This document shows positions 52,432-61,408 of a stretch of DNA of 64,000 nucleotides, piece by piece; positions within the stretch are counted from its first letter, which is position 1; each line of letters opens with the position of its first letter. The DNA comes from DATGPD01 sp031423015 (GTDB lineage: Bacteria; Planctomycetota; UBA1135; UBA2386). Position numbers and translations under genes: made by a program. Under the pieces are notes generated by a model that saw only the letters and a program-made list of their open reading frames with translations, searched no databases and was not told the DNA's origin. The DNA is taken from contig JANPER010000185.1 of the NCBI GenBank assembly GCA_031423015.1, positions 62,001-126,000 of the forward strand, written 5' to 3'.

Positions 52432-52741
52432 CGAATTCGATCGGTCTCTTGCCTACGGTCGATGACGACGAACCACACGGAACAACCCGGACCGCGACGA
52501 CAAGATCCTAGCCAAACGACGCGCATGGCATGCATCGACATTTGCGGGGAACGTCTCCAGTCGTGTCGACAACTTCGTGACTTCGGCAGGTCTTCCCCGC
52601 GGGCCGCGCCGCATCCTTGAACCCCACGCACCGGTGCGCGCCGGCCAGCTGGTCAGGTCCGGATGTTCGGAGCTGACCGTCGACGCCGAGCCGGCCCGCC
52701 GTGCTCGACGTCCCATCGCCCGCCCTCCGGGCGCACCAAAT
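52432..52741. other. Intergenic region with a possible terminator hairpin
   Basis: This stretch lies between the M16 operon and the HEAT gene, both on the minus strand. No frame has good coding character. Near its end CGCCCG and CGGGCG can form a 6-bp stem just beyond the M16 stop (minus strand), and a -10-like AGGATC region lies near 52500. Nothing else was seen. Confidence 0.4.
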
Positions 52742-54016
52742 TCAATGGTGCTGCGGCAGGATCGTCGCGACCGCGAGGCCGTCGTCGGTGAACAGCTCGC
52801 GTTGCCGCGCCGCCAAATCACCTGGCGTCAGATCCGCGAGCAGCGCGTGCAAGCGGAACGGCGCGATGCCGGCGAGTGCCTGTTCGGCGTGGCTGAAGGC
52901 CTGCGCGCGCGCGACCTCGAAGCTGCGCACGTAGCTGCCCAGCGTCTTGCGCCGCATGCGCTCGATGTCGTCGGCGCTGATGGCGAGCGGACGTAGGAGC
53001 ACTTCGCGCAGCGCGGCTTCGAACGCCGCTGGATCGTCGGTCTCGCCGCTGATGACCGCGAAGCCGAAGGTGCGCTCCGCCATCGCGCTCGAACTGAGCG
53101 AGTCGTCGACGACGCCCTCGCGGGCGAGTTGGTCGCGAACCTTCGACCCGGCCCCGAGCAGCAGGTCGAGCAGCAGCGCCGTCTGCAGGTGGCGACGCAA
53201 GCGCGCCTCGCCGTCGGCGGCGAGGGTGCGATCCTTGGCTCCGAGCAGCACGCGCCCGCGCGCCACCTGCAACCGGCGCTCGCTGCGACGGTCGACCTGC
53301 ACGTTGAGATCGGCCGGACACACGCTCGGCAGCGCCGCACCGGCGCTGAGTTCACACTCTTCCGCCAGCGCCGCCACGCGCTCGGTGTCGATGGGCCCCA
53401 CCGCGGTGAGCACCGCGTTGCCGGTGCGATAGAACGCCGCGTGACAGCGCAGCAGCTCGTGGTCGGTGATGGCGGCGATCGATGCCACCGTGCCACCCAC
53501 CGGATGGCGCACCGGATGCTCGGCGTACAGACAACCGAGCAAGTCGAAGAACGCGCGGTAGTTGGCCGAGTCCTCGTACGTCTTGATCTCCTGCGCGATG
53601 ATGCCGCGCTCCTTCTCGACATTTGCCGGCGTGATGTGCGGCGTCGCCACCAAGCGCAGCAGGTCGCGCAGGTTGTCGTCGAACGCGCTCGTCGACGAGA
53701 AGTAGTAGCTGGTGCGGGTGAAGCTGGTCACCGCGTTCACCTGGGCGCCGCGCCGCGCGAAGCGATCGAAGGTGTGCAGGTCCTCGGCCTCGAACAGCTT
53801 GTGCTCGAGGTAGTGCGCTACGCCCTCGGGGCTCTGGTGCGCGCCGTCGCCGTCGACGAAGCCCAGATCAGTGCTGCCGTAGCCCACCGAGATCACCGCC
53901 ACCGCCTCGGCAAAGCGCTGCGTCGGCATCAAGCGCAGGCGTAGACCTCGCTTGGTGCAGCCGAGCCAAACTTCTTCGCCGAGCACCGGATCGCGGTGGA
54001 TGTCGAAGGTCACCAT
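52742..54016 (-). CDS. M16 zinc peptidase-like protein (YmfH type)
   Basis: This 424-residue insulinase-fold protein keeps the inverted zinc motif HYLEH (68-72), with a downstream glutamate in RGIIAQEIKTYED, so it may be catalytically active. Other family marks are GSTDLGFVDG, FFDLLGCLYAEHPVRHPV and TGNAVLTAVGP. NCBI-type annotation links such pairs with EF-P modification in Bacillus (YmfF/YmfH), but this is not proven for planctomycetes. It follows its inactive partner by 3 bp on the same strand, an obligate-dimer arrangement. The alternative is a processing protease with another substrate. Confidence 0.8.
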   Translation of the reverse strand: MVTFDIHRDPVLGEEVWLGCTKRGLRLRLMPTQRFAEAVAVISVGYGSTDLGFVDGDGAHQSPEGVAHYLEHKLFEAEDLHTFDRFARRGAQVNAVTSFTRTSYYFSSTSAFDDNLRDLLRLVATPHITPANVEKERGIIAQEIKTYEDSANYRAFFDLLGCLYAEHPVRHPVGGTVASIAAITDHELLRCHAAFYRTGNAVLTAVGPIDTERVAALAEECELSAGAALPSVCPADLNVQVDRRSERRLQVARGRVLLGAKDRTLAADGEARLRRHLQTALLLDLLLGAGSKVRDQLAREGVVDDSLSSSAMAERTFGFAVISGETDDPAAFEAALREVLLRPLAISADDIERMRRKTLGSYVRSFEVARAQAFSHAEQALAGIAPFRLHALLADLTPGDLAARQRELFTDDGLAVATILPQHH

Positions 54017-54019
54017 GGG

Positions 54020-55303
54020 TCAAGAACTCGCGCCACGGCGCGCCGGCGCCAAGAGGTACACGTGATCGAGCCACAACCCCGCGGCACTGTGCGCCACGGC
54101 GTCGGCAGTGATGGCGGCGTACACCGCCGCGTGTTCGCGGGGCTCGCGATCCAAACCGTCGAGCACGCGCTCGAGGGTGAACGCCATGCGCAGCGCCACC
54201 GAGTCGTCGACCGCGTGCAGGCTCGACACGATGCCGGCCTTCGCCGTCGCCAATTCCTCGGCGGAGAACTGCCCCTCGGTGAGCGCGGCGATCTCGCGCA
54301 GCACGAGTTCCTCCACGGTGTCCGCGGTCGCTTCGTCGAGCCCGGCCGACACGAACAGCAAACCCTTGCGGTGATCGGTGTCGGCTTGCACCGAGTACGC
54401 CAGCGAGCGCCGCTCGCGCACTTCCTTGAACAAGCGCGCGTGCGGCCCCCCACCCAGCAGGTTGGCGAACAGACGACGCGCTGGCCACACGTCGCGCGGT
54501 GCCGGTGGAAAGCGGAACACCAGCCACAGCTTGCTCTGTTGCAACTCGACGCGCTCGAGGCTCTGACGGCGGGGCCGCGGCGCCACCACCACCGGCGACG
54601 GCAACGCTTCCGCGCGACGCGCCGGCAGGTGCGACAGCCACTGCGCAGCAGCGTCGACGAAGCCGTCGTCGAGCGCGCCCCCCGCGAGCAAAACCAAGTC
54701 GCCGCACGTCAAGAAGTCGCGTCGCGCCGCCTCGGGCGCGCATCGATCCAACGCCTCGATCGCCGCCAACCCGCCATGCTCGGGGAGCGCATACGGCTCG
54801 CCTTCACACGCAAGCGCGATCGCTTGCCGCCGCGCATAGGCTCCCTTGTTGTCGAACTCGGCGCGCGCCGCGTTCGCTTGGTCTTGCTGCCGGCGCGCAA
54901 ACACGTCGCGCGGAAAGCCGTCGCCGTCGCGTCGCGGCCGATGCAACAGGTCGCCGAGCAGAGCCAGGCCCTCGCCCAATTGATCTGGCTGCCCCGGCAA
55001 GAACCTGCCGGCCACGCTGTCGACCACGAGATGCAGCGCGTGCGCCTCGCCAACCTTGCCGGCGCCCGGCATGGTGGCGCAACCGTAGAGCGCCTCCATG
55101 CGCCGCACCAAGGCGGCGCGCGACGGATCGCGCTCGGTGCCTTCGAGCAGCAGCTCCGGCAACAACCCGCGCGCCGCGGCGCGGCCATCGAGCGGCCGCC
55201 GCGCGTGCAGCGCGATGCGGAAGGTCTTGACGCGCGCGTCGCGCCGCCACAGCACGGGCACCGACGCGATCTGCGTGCGATCGAAGCCGGCGAAGCGGTC
55301 CAT
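54020..55303 (-). CDS. M16 peptidase-like protein lacking the zinc motif (YmfF type)
   Basis: This 427-residue insulinase-fold subunit has no HxxEH motif and so acts as the non-catalytic half of a heterodimer. It has the family R/Y pair region (ERRSLAYSVQADTDHRKGLL) and the two-domain pattern (DFLTCGDLVLLAGGALDDGF). The gene is first in a two-gene operon with the active partner, 3 bp apart. Paired active/inactive M16 genes occur in processing peptidases and in the EF-P-linked YmfF/YmfH system. Which one applies here is inferred from length and order only. Confidence 0.75.
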   Translation of the reverse strand: MDRFAGFDRTQIASVPVLWRRDARVKTFRIALHARRPLDGRAAARGLLPELLLEGTERDPSRAALVRRMEALYGCATMPGAGKVGEAHALHLVVDSVAGRFLPGQPDQLGEGLALLGDLLHRPRRDGDGFPRDVFARRQQDQANAARAEFDNKGAYARRQAIALACEGEPYALPEHGGLAAIEALDRCAPEAARRDFLTCGDLVLLAGGALDDGFVDAAAQWLSHLPARRAEALPSPVVVAPRPRRQSLERVELQQSKLWLVFRFPPAPRDVWPARRLFANLLGGGPHARLFKEVRERRSLAYSVQADTDHRKGLLFVSAGLDEATADTVEELVLREIAALTEGQFSAEELATAKAGIVSSLHAVDDSVALRMAFTLERVLDGLDREPREHAAVYAAITADAVAHSAAGLWLDHVYLLAPARRGASS

Positions 55304-55416
55304 CCGCAGATCGTCACGCCTGCGTCGCCGTTTGGCGAGGTCGAAATCGGCGGCGCGGCGACGAAGTCACAATCCGCGACCCAGCGCGCAACGACTCTCT
55401 GCTCACCCTGCCGCGA

Positions 55417-56034
55417 TCAGCTTGCCGATTCGTCGGCCTGCTCGCGCAGCAACGCTCCCAAGCGCAGCAGCGCCTTGGAATGTAGCAAGCCCACCGCATT
55501 CTCGCTGCGGCCCATGCGCTCGCCGATCGCACCGAACGTCAACCCCGCGAAGAAGCGCAAGCGCAAGACCTCGCGGTGATCCGGCGCCAGTTCGAGCAGC
55601 GCGTCGGCGAGACGCTCCTTCTGCTCCTCGAAGCTCACTTCGGTCGAAGCCGTCGGACCGCGGCTGGTCAGAAGATCGTGTGAGTCAGCGGAAAGCGACT
55701 CGAAGGCGCGTTCGTGCTTGCGACGCACCTCATCGTGGATGTGGTTGCGCGCGATCCGACAGGCCCAGCGCAAGAACGAGCCGCGCTGCCGCGGCGCGAA
55801 CTGGTCGAGGTCGCGCATGACTTCGATGATCACACTCTGGGCGACGTCGCTGCTCTCGGCGTAGCGGCGCGCCGGGGTGCCCATCATGATCTCGATGCGA
55901 TCCAGCAGCTTGGGTCGCAGGCGGCGCAACAGCTCGTCGCGCGCGCCCACATCCTGCGCGCGGGCGCGGGTCAGAAGCTCGTTTGTCTGCGGGTCGTGGA
56001 GTTCGGAGCCAGGCAGAGGCGAGTAGGTGGACAC
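55417..56034 (-). CDS. ECF-like RNA polymerase sigma factor (planctomycete type)
   Basis: This 205-residue sigma-70-like factor lacks region 3. Region 2 is visible as SDVAQSVIIEVMRDLDQF and SFLRWACRIARNHIHDEVRR, and region 4 as HREVLRLRFFAGLTFGAIGE with the HTH in GERMGRSENAVGLLHSKAL. It resembles the Rhodopirellula-type sigma factors that control stress or envelope genes. No anti-sigma gene lies adjacent. The targets may include the envelope proteins nearby, but this is not shown. Confidence 0.8.
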   Translation of the reverse strand: MSTYSPLPGSELHDPQTNELLTRARAQDVGARDELLRRLRPKLLDRIEIMMGTPARRYAESSDVAQSVIIEVMRDLDQFAPRQRGSFLRWACRIARNHIHDEVRRKHERAFESLSADSHDLLTSRGPTASTEVSFEEQKERLADALLELAPDHREVLRLRFFAGLTFGAIGERMGRSENAVGLLHSKALLRLGALLREQADESAS

Positions 56035-56096
56035 GAGCGGCAGAAGTTAGTGCGAGGTTGGGTCGCCGGGCAACCCGGGGAAACGACAGCGGCAGC

Positions 56097-57725
56097 TCAC
56101 AGACCAATCTGCAGGCGCAGGGCGTTGCTGAGAGCTAGCACGTTGGGCCCAAACGCTCCCGCTGGATCGAACACGGCCCATTGCAGATAGGCATCGATGC
56201 CAAGCTGCACCGCCGCCGGAATGCCGAAGGTGAGCGCGGCCGTGCCGGCACCCGTGGTGAACACAAACACGGTCACGATGGGGTCGGGCAGGTAGATGTG
56301 GCAGACGCTCGGCAGCAACTGGAGGTCGATCGCACAGCCCGGCGAGGCCGGCACCGAGAACATCACCACCGCCAGCGCGTTGGCCCGCGCGTTGGCGAGC
56401 GTCGCCGTGAAGGCCGGAGCGCCCGAGGTCGGCAAGCCGATGGCGCCGATTGCGGGCACGCCGCTGCTACCGGCGCAGCCGACGCCGAACGGCTCGGCGA
56501 GCGCCGGGGCCGCTGTGAGGCTGACGGTAACCTCGTCCGACCCCTGATTGACGATAGCCACGTCGTCACCGCCGTCACCGTTGAAGTCGGCCATGACGCT
56601 GGCGATCGGACCCGTGCCCGTGGTCGGGGTCGACGAGCCGGCGAACGTGGCGCCGTTGAAGCCGCTGCGCACGACCGGTGCCCCGAGCCCGCCGTTCACC
56701 ACGCACACGTCCTTGCGGCTCTCGCCGGCGAACGCCAACCCGCCGGGGCCGCACACGGTGTCGTTCTCGAAGTCACCGCACGAGATGTCGGTGGCGTATG
56801 AGCCCGTCACGCTGATCGGACCGACGGAAGCGAACTTGCCGGCGGTCACGTTGGCCGCAGTCAGGGCCTGCGCCCCGTTGTTGATGTGCAGACGGAACGC
56901 GTTCGACGGTCCCAGCGCATCGGGCAGCAACGACACGAGGTCAAGGTCACCGTCGCCATCGACGTCGCCGCCGCACATGCTGGTGACGAAGCCGGTGGTC
57001 GACAGGTTGATCGAGCCCTCGAGTGACAAGACGCCCACGCCGGCATTCGCGATCAGTTGGACCCGATCGGGACTGCTCTTCACCAAGAGCGCGAGGTCGA
57101 GGTCGGTGTCGGCGCCTCCCTGCGGGTCCAAGTTGCCCACGATGACGCGCGCGACGCTGGTGTTGTTCACTTGGAGATTCGGAACCGGGGGCGTTGCCGA
57201 CCAGAACACCTGCATCCCACCCTGACCGGCGAAGAACTCACCCTCCGAGCCCACGATGATCTCGTCGAGACCGTCACCATCCAGGTCACCACACGCGACG
57301 TGCACCGGCCGTCGGTGCGCGCAGTTGAGGTAGGAGACCACCTGGGTTCCGTCGCCTGCCTGCAGGATCTTCGCAACCTGGTACAGGCCCGGGGTCACGG
57401 GATCGGCGCACGCAACGACCAGGTCGTTGCGCGTTCCCGTGCTGTCCAGCTTGCCGCTGGCCACAGCCACCGGGCTGGGCGCCGTCAGCGTCACGGTCGC
57501 AGCGAGCGTGAACACGCCGCTCCCGTTGTTGTCGAGCAAGGTCACCGTGCCGGCGGTGGCGTTCGCCACGGCAAGGTCCCACACGCCGTTGCTGCCACGG
57601 TCGATCAGCGCGATCCCGCGCGGGCCATCGCCCACCGCGTAGTTCGTCGCCGTCCACGACTGCGCGCGTGGCAGGCACGCCAAGAGAAGGAGAAGAGAAC
57701 CGGTCGCGAGCGAGCGTTGTTGCAT
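56097..57725 (-). CDS. Exported FG-GAP/VCBS-repeat protein
   Basis: This 542-residue protein has a signal peptide (SLLLLLACLPRAQS) and a seven-bladed FG-GAP region of repeated calcium-like loops (VACGDLDGDGLDEIIVG, GDVDGDGDLDLVSLLPD, DFNGDGGDDVAIVNQG). The C-terminal 120 residues are the shared module (FGVGCAGSSGVPAIGAIGLP to SNALRLQIGL). It is a near paralogue of the C-terminal half of the next upstream gene, 46 bp away on the same strand, so the pair arose by tandem duplication. It is extracellular, and ligand binding is probable. Confidence 0.8.
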   Translation of the reverse strand: MQQRSLATGSLLLLLACLPRAQSWTATNYAVGDGPRGIALIDRGSNGVWDLAVANATAGTVTLLDNNGSGVFTLAATVTLTAPSPVAVASGKLDSTGTRNDLVVACADPVTPGLYQVAKILQAGDGTQVVSYLNCAHRRPVHVACGDLDGDGLDEIIVGSEGEFFAGQGGMQVFWSATPPVPNLQVNNTSVARVIVGNLDPQGGADTDLDLALLVKSSPDRVQLIANAGVGVLSLEGSINLSTTGFVTSMCGGDVDGDGDLDLVSLLPDALGPSNAFRLHINNGAQALTAANVTAGKFASVGPISVTGSYATDISCGDFENDTVCGPGGLAFAGESRKDVCVVNGGLGAPVVRSGFNGATFAGSSTPTTGTGPIASVMADFNGDGGDDVAIVNQGSDEVTVSLTAAPALAEPFGVGCAGSSGVPAIGAIGLPTSGAPAFTATLANARANALAVVMFSVPASPGCAIDLQLLPSVCHIYLPDPIVTVFVFTTGAGTAALTFGIPAAVQLGIDAYLQWAVFDPAGAFGPNVLALSNALRLQIGL

Positions 57726-57771
57726 GGGTTTGGTCCAGAGGAGTCGAGGGGGAGCGCGGCAGACGCCGCGC

Positions 57772-60318
57772 TCAGTTGCCGATCTGCACGCGCAGCGCGT
57801 TGCTCAGCGCGAGCGTGCCCAGGAACGCGCCGGCGGGGTCGAACACCGCCCACTGCAGGTAGGCGTCGGAGCCCTTGGGGATGCCGGAGGGGATGCCGAG
57901 CGGGAACGTGGCGGCGCCGGCTCCGGACGTGAACGTGAACACGGTCACGATCGGCGAAGCGACGAAGACGTTGCACGCGGCACCGGGGGCGCCGGCTGCT
58001 GTCAACGAGAAGGCCAGCAGCGCGAGTGCGCTGGGGCGCGCGTTCGCCACCGACACGCTGAAGTCGGTCGAGCCTGCGCGCGGCGTGCCGGTCGACGCGA
58101 TCGTCGGCACCCCGCTACCACCGGTGCAGCCGGTCGCGAAGGGCTCGGCGATCGTGGGGACGAAAGTGAGGTTGATCGTGACGTCATCGGACCCCTGGTT
58201 GGCGATCGCCACGTCGTCGCAGCCGTCGTTGTTGAGGTCGGCGACGACGCACGCCACCGGGTTGGCACCGGAGCCTGGCCGCAACGTGGTCGCAAAGGCC
58301 GCTCCGCTGAAGGCGTCGTGCACGACGGGCGCACCGACTGCATTGAGGAGGCACACGTCTTTGCGGCTCTTGCCGGTGAAGGCGATGCCCGCGACATCGA
58401 TCGTGTCGTCCTCGAAGTCGCCGCACGCGACATCGAGCGCGAGCGTCCCCGTGGTGCTGATCGGGCCAGCGGTCGCGAACTTGCCGCCGCTGACGTTGCC
58501 GGCAGTCAACGCGAGCGCGCCGTTGTTGACGTACACCGCGAACCGGTTAGCACCGAACAGGTCGGGCACCAGGACAACCAGGTCGAGGTCGCCGTCGCCG
58601 TCCATGTCACCGCAGCACATCGCCTTGGCCGAGCCCGAGGTACCGAGCGCGATCGACCCCGCCGCCGTGAAGCCGCCGCTGCCGTCGTTGGCGAAGAAGT
58701 CGAGCGTGTCCGGACTCTGTCCCAGACCGACGAGGTCGCGGTCGCCGTCGCCGTCGAGATCGCAGGCGACGACGCGCGCGGTCTTCGTCGTGGAGATCTG
58801 CGTATGCGCGCCGCCCGTGCGGATGACTTCGATGCCGCCACCTACGAGCGGTTCGCCCACGCACGCGACCACGATGTCGTCGAGGAGATCGCCGGTCAGG
58901 TCGGCGCACGCCACGTGCACGGGCTTCAACCCCAGGGTCGTGACATACGACACGGCTTGGCCGCCTTCGCCGGCTTGCAGGATCTTGGCCACGCGATAGC
59001 TGCCGGGGGTGACGGGGGCCTCGCAGGCGACGGCCAGATCGTTGGTCGGTCCGCTGTCGAGGTTGCCGCTGGCCACCGCGACCGGCGACGACGCGGTGAG
59101 CGCGATGGTCGGCCCGCTGCTGAACGTACCGCTACCCCCGTTGGTGAGAATGCGCACGGAGGCCGCATTGCTGTTGGCGACGGCGAGGTCGCGCACGCCA
59201 CTGCTGCGGCCCACAACCGCGATCCCACGCGGCCCGTCGCCCGCCGCCACCGTCGCGTCATCCCACAGCGGCGACACGCCCGGCACGTGACCGCTCACCG
59301 TGCTCGAGTACGCGTAGGTTTGGCCGTGCGCCAACTCGATGACCTCGTTCCGCGTGGTGTCGTATGCCATCGGCCCGAAGATGTTGATCTGCGCGGTCGA
59401 GTAGCGGGACCAGTTCTCCCCGTCCCATTCCCAGGTGTCGGTATCGACGACGCCGAGGCCGAATCCTCCGTGCATGACGACGCGCTGACGCGCGGCGTCG
59501 AACGTCATGTAGTGCTCGCGACGCGGCGGCGGAATCGTCGCTGGCATCGCCTGACTCCACACGGTGCCGTCCCACAGCCAGGTGTCGTTGCGCTCCGTGC
59601 CGAGCGCGACATCGCGACCGCCAAACAACACGATCCTGCGGGCGATGGTGTCATACGTCATCGATGACGAGTGGCGTGGACTCGGCCCGGTGGTCGCGGC
59701 TTGGACCCATGTCGTGCCGTCGTAGGTCCAGGTATCACCGAGCGTCGACGAGGCACCGTTGCCGCCGAACACCACGATCCGCGCGCGCCGTGCGTCGTAC
59801 GCCATCGCGTGCACGTGTCGCGCGGTCGGGCGCACGGTCGGCGTCATCTGCGTCCACGCGATCCCGTCCCACTCGAAGGTCTCGTTCCAGTTGCCGTGGC
59901 TGAAGGGGTTCCCGCCGAAGAACACCACACGTTGCCGCGCGGCGTCGTAGGCGAGGTTCTGGTTTTGCAACCCGGTCACGGTGAACAGCGCCGGGCCCGT
60001 CGCCCAGGTGGCGCCGTTCCAGATGTAGGTGAGCGCCGGCGTATTGAACGCGGTCGACTTCAAGTACACGACCGTGCCGCGGGCGGTGTCGCTGGCCATG
60101 TGCCCGCGGTACTGGGTATTGCCCGGCGGCGTGCTCGCCGACCGCACGAGCCACGACGTCTGAGCGTTCAACGCGGCGGGAAGCATCAAACCGAGCGCCA
60201 TGGCTAGGGCGGTGACGGACATGGGCAGGGGGGTCCCTGGCCCACGTGCTGCTCCGTGAGACGGCACCGAGGACCTTAAGGACGGGACGAGCGAGGCGAG
60301 CGAGGTGTGGCGAGACAT
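57772..60318 (-). CDS. Exported Kelch-like plus FG-GAP protein
   Basis: With start ATG 60318 this is an 848-residue protein. A Sec signal lies at TALAMALGLMLPAALNAQ, preceded by an unusual 30-residue N-terminal extension; the later in-frame ATG at 60222 would give a conventional signal peptide. An AGGAG ribosome site 12 nt upstream of 60318 (or 6 nt upstream of a TTG at 60324) favours the longer form. Residues 70-330 are Kelch-like repeats (ARRARIVVFGGNGASSTLGD, ARQRVVMHGGFGLG). The second half is FG-GAP repeats and the C-terminal module (SNALRVQIGN), paralogous to the neighbouring gene. Confidence 0.7.
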   Translation of the reverse strand: MSRHTSLASLVPSLRSSVPSHGAARGPGTPLPMSVTALAMALGLMLPAALNAQTSWLVRSASTPPGNTQYRGHMASDTARGTVVYLKSTAFNTPALTYIWNGATWATGPALFTVTGLQNQNLAYDAARQRVVFFGGNPFSHGNWNETFEWDGIAWTQMTPTVRPTARHVHAMAYDARRARIVVFGGNGASSTLGDTWTYDGTTWVQAATTGPSPRHSSSMTYDTIARRIVLFGGRDVALGTERNDTWLWDGTVWSQAMPATIPPPRREHYMTFDAARQRVVMHGGFGLGVVDTDTWEWDGENWSRYSTAQINIFGPMAYDTTRNEVIELAHGQTYAYSSTVSGHVPGVSPLWDDATVAAGDGPRGIAVVGRSSGVRDLAVANSNAASVRILTNGGSGTFSSGPTIALTASSPVAVASGNLDSGPTNDLAVACEAPVTPGSYRVAKILQAGEGGQAVSYVTTLGLKPVHVACADLTGDLLDDIVVACVGEPLVGGGIEVIRTGGAHTQISTTKTARVVACDLDGDGDRDLVGLGQSPDTLDFFANDGSGGFTAAGSIALGTSGSAKAMCCGDMDGDGDLDLVVLVPDLFGANRFAVYVNNGALALTAGNVSGGKFATAGPISTTGTLALDVACGDFEDDTIDVAGIAFTGKSRKDVCLLNAVGAPVVHDAFSGAAFATTLRPGSGANPVACVVADLNNDGCDDVAIANQGSDDVTINLTFVPTIAEPFATGCTGGSGVPTIASTGTPRAGSTDFSVSVANARPSALALLAFSLTAAGAPGAACNVFVASPIVTVFTFTSGAGAATFPLGIPSGIPKGSDAYLQWAVFDPAGAFLGTLALSNALRVQIGN

Positions 60319-60499
60319 GGACAACGAGATCTCCTGCACAGCCAGCTTCTGAGCTGGGCGAAGTCCGTCTCGAATTCCCAAGAAAGACCGCACGCACACG
60401 CCCGGTGACCTCGCATTCGTCTTCGTCGGCGTTTGCTACGCGCCGATGGCAACACCATTCGGAAGCCAGCAAGCGCGGCGGCCCTGCCCGTCGATCCGC

Positions 60500-60505
60500 T
60501 ATCCT
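60500..60505 (+). promoter_or_regulatory. Putative -10 element of a leaderless transcript
   Basis: TATCCT ends 7 nt before the ATG at 60513, as expected if transcription begins at the start codon. The same hexamer precedes glgC at 45080. There is no ribosome site. Confidence 0.4.
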
Positions 60506-60512
60506 GCGCGCC

Positions 60513-61382
60513 ATGTTCGAGATGTGTCGCATCGTTTGCCCCTTCCTCCTGACGCTCGCCGCCGCCGCGTTGGCGCAAGAGCCGACACCGCCGGCGCCGG
60601 CGCCCACGAAGCCCTCGGCGGCCGAGGACCTGGCCAACGTGGCCAAGCAGCTTGCCACCGCGCACGGCTTCGCCGCCGATGCAGCCGACATCAAGAGCTT
60701 CCGCGCCGAGATCGGCATGGAGCCGCGGCAAGGCGACTCGGTGGGCGTCGACGTGGAGGTCGACTTCTTGGCGCCGCGTTCGCTGCGCTGCAAGGTGATC
60801 GAGAAGGGCAAGCGCATCGAGCGCGGGTTCGACCCCAAGCTCGGCGGTTGGACCATCAGCGGCGATGAGATCATCAAGCTGCAAGGCCCCACGTACACCC
60901 AGGATGCCGAGCAGGTGCAGCAGGAGCTGCGCCTGTGCCAGCAGCTGCTGCGCTTCCTCAATCCGAGCCGCCTGGTGACCTCGCTGCTCGACCCCGCGCC
61001 GGTGCGCCGCGAGGACCTGAAGATCACCGAGCGCCTGATCTTCGTCGGCTGCACGGTGATCGAGGGCACCGTCGAGCGCTTCCCCACCTACGCGCTGGGC
61101 ACCGACCAACGCACGCGGGTGACGCTGTACCTCCACCCCGACACCAAGCGGCTGCTGGCGGTGCATGCCCTGCCATTCGACGAGAACGACAAGCCTGCGG
61201 AACTCGCCGAGCTGGTGCTGCTGGGTGACTACAGCGAGAAGGCCGGGCCGTGGTTGCCAACCAAGCTCACCATGTATCGCCTGGCCGGCCCGGGCCGCGA
61301 GATCCTGATGACGGTGCACATCCGCGCCATCGAGCTGGGCAAGGAGTTCGCGTCGCAGCATTTTGCGCGCCCCAAGAAGTAG
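60513..61382 (+). CDS. Exported protein of unknown function
   Basis: This 289-residue protein has a signal peptide (IVCPFLLTLAAAALAQ) and a proline-rich linker (PTPPAPAPTKPS). The mature part has a beta-strand pattern like an outer-membrane-lipoprotein-sorting (LolA-like) or DUF1571-type fold (DVEVDFLAPRSLRCKVIEKG, VTLYLHPDTKRLLAVHALPF), but no defining motif is clear, so the family is uncertain. The end reads LAGPGREILMTVHIRAIELG. The gene is probably expressed from a leaderless message. It ends 26 bp before the NHL protein gene. Confidence 0.55.
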   Translation: MFEMCRIVCPFLLTLAAAALAQEPTPPAPAPTKPSAAEDLANVAKQLATAHGFAADAADIKSFRAEIGMEPRQGDSVGVDVEVDFLAPRSLRCKVIEKGKRIERGFDPKLGGWTISGDEIIKLQGPTYTQDAEQVQQELRLCQQLLRFLNPSRLVTSLLDPAPVRREDLKITERLIFVGCTVIEGTVERFPTYALGTDQRTRVTLYLHPDTKRLLAVHALPFDENDKPAELAELVLLGDYSEKAGPWLPTKLTMYRLAGPGREILMTVHIRAIELGKEFASQHFARPKK

Positions 61383-61408
61383 GCGCGTCGCGGCATAATC
61401 GCGGCCCC

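Noticed and set aside
57724..59667. 647-codon plus-strand open frame opposite the FG-GAP/Kelch gene
   Set aside because: Antisense shadow; the minus strand has signal peptide and repeats.
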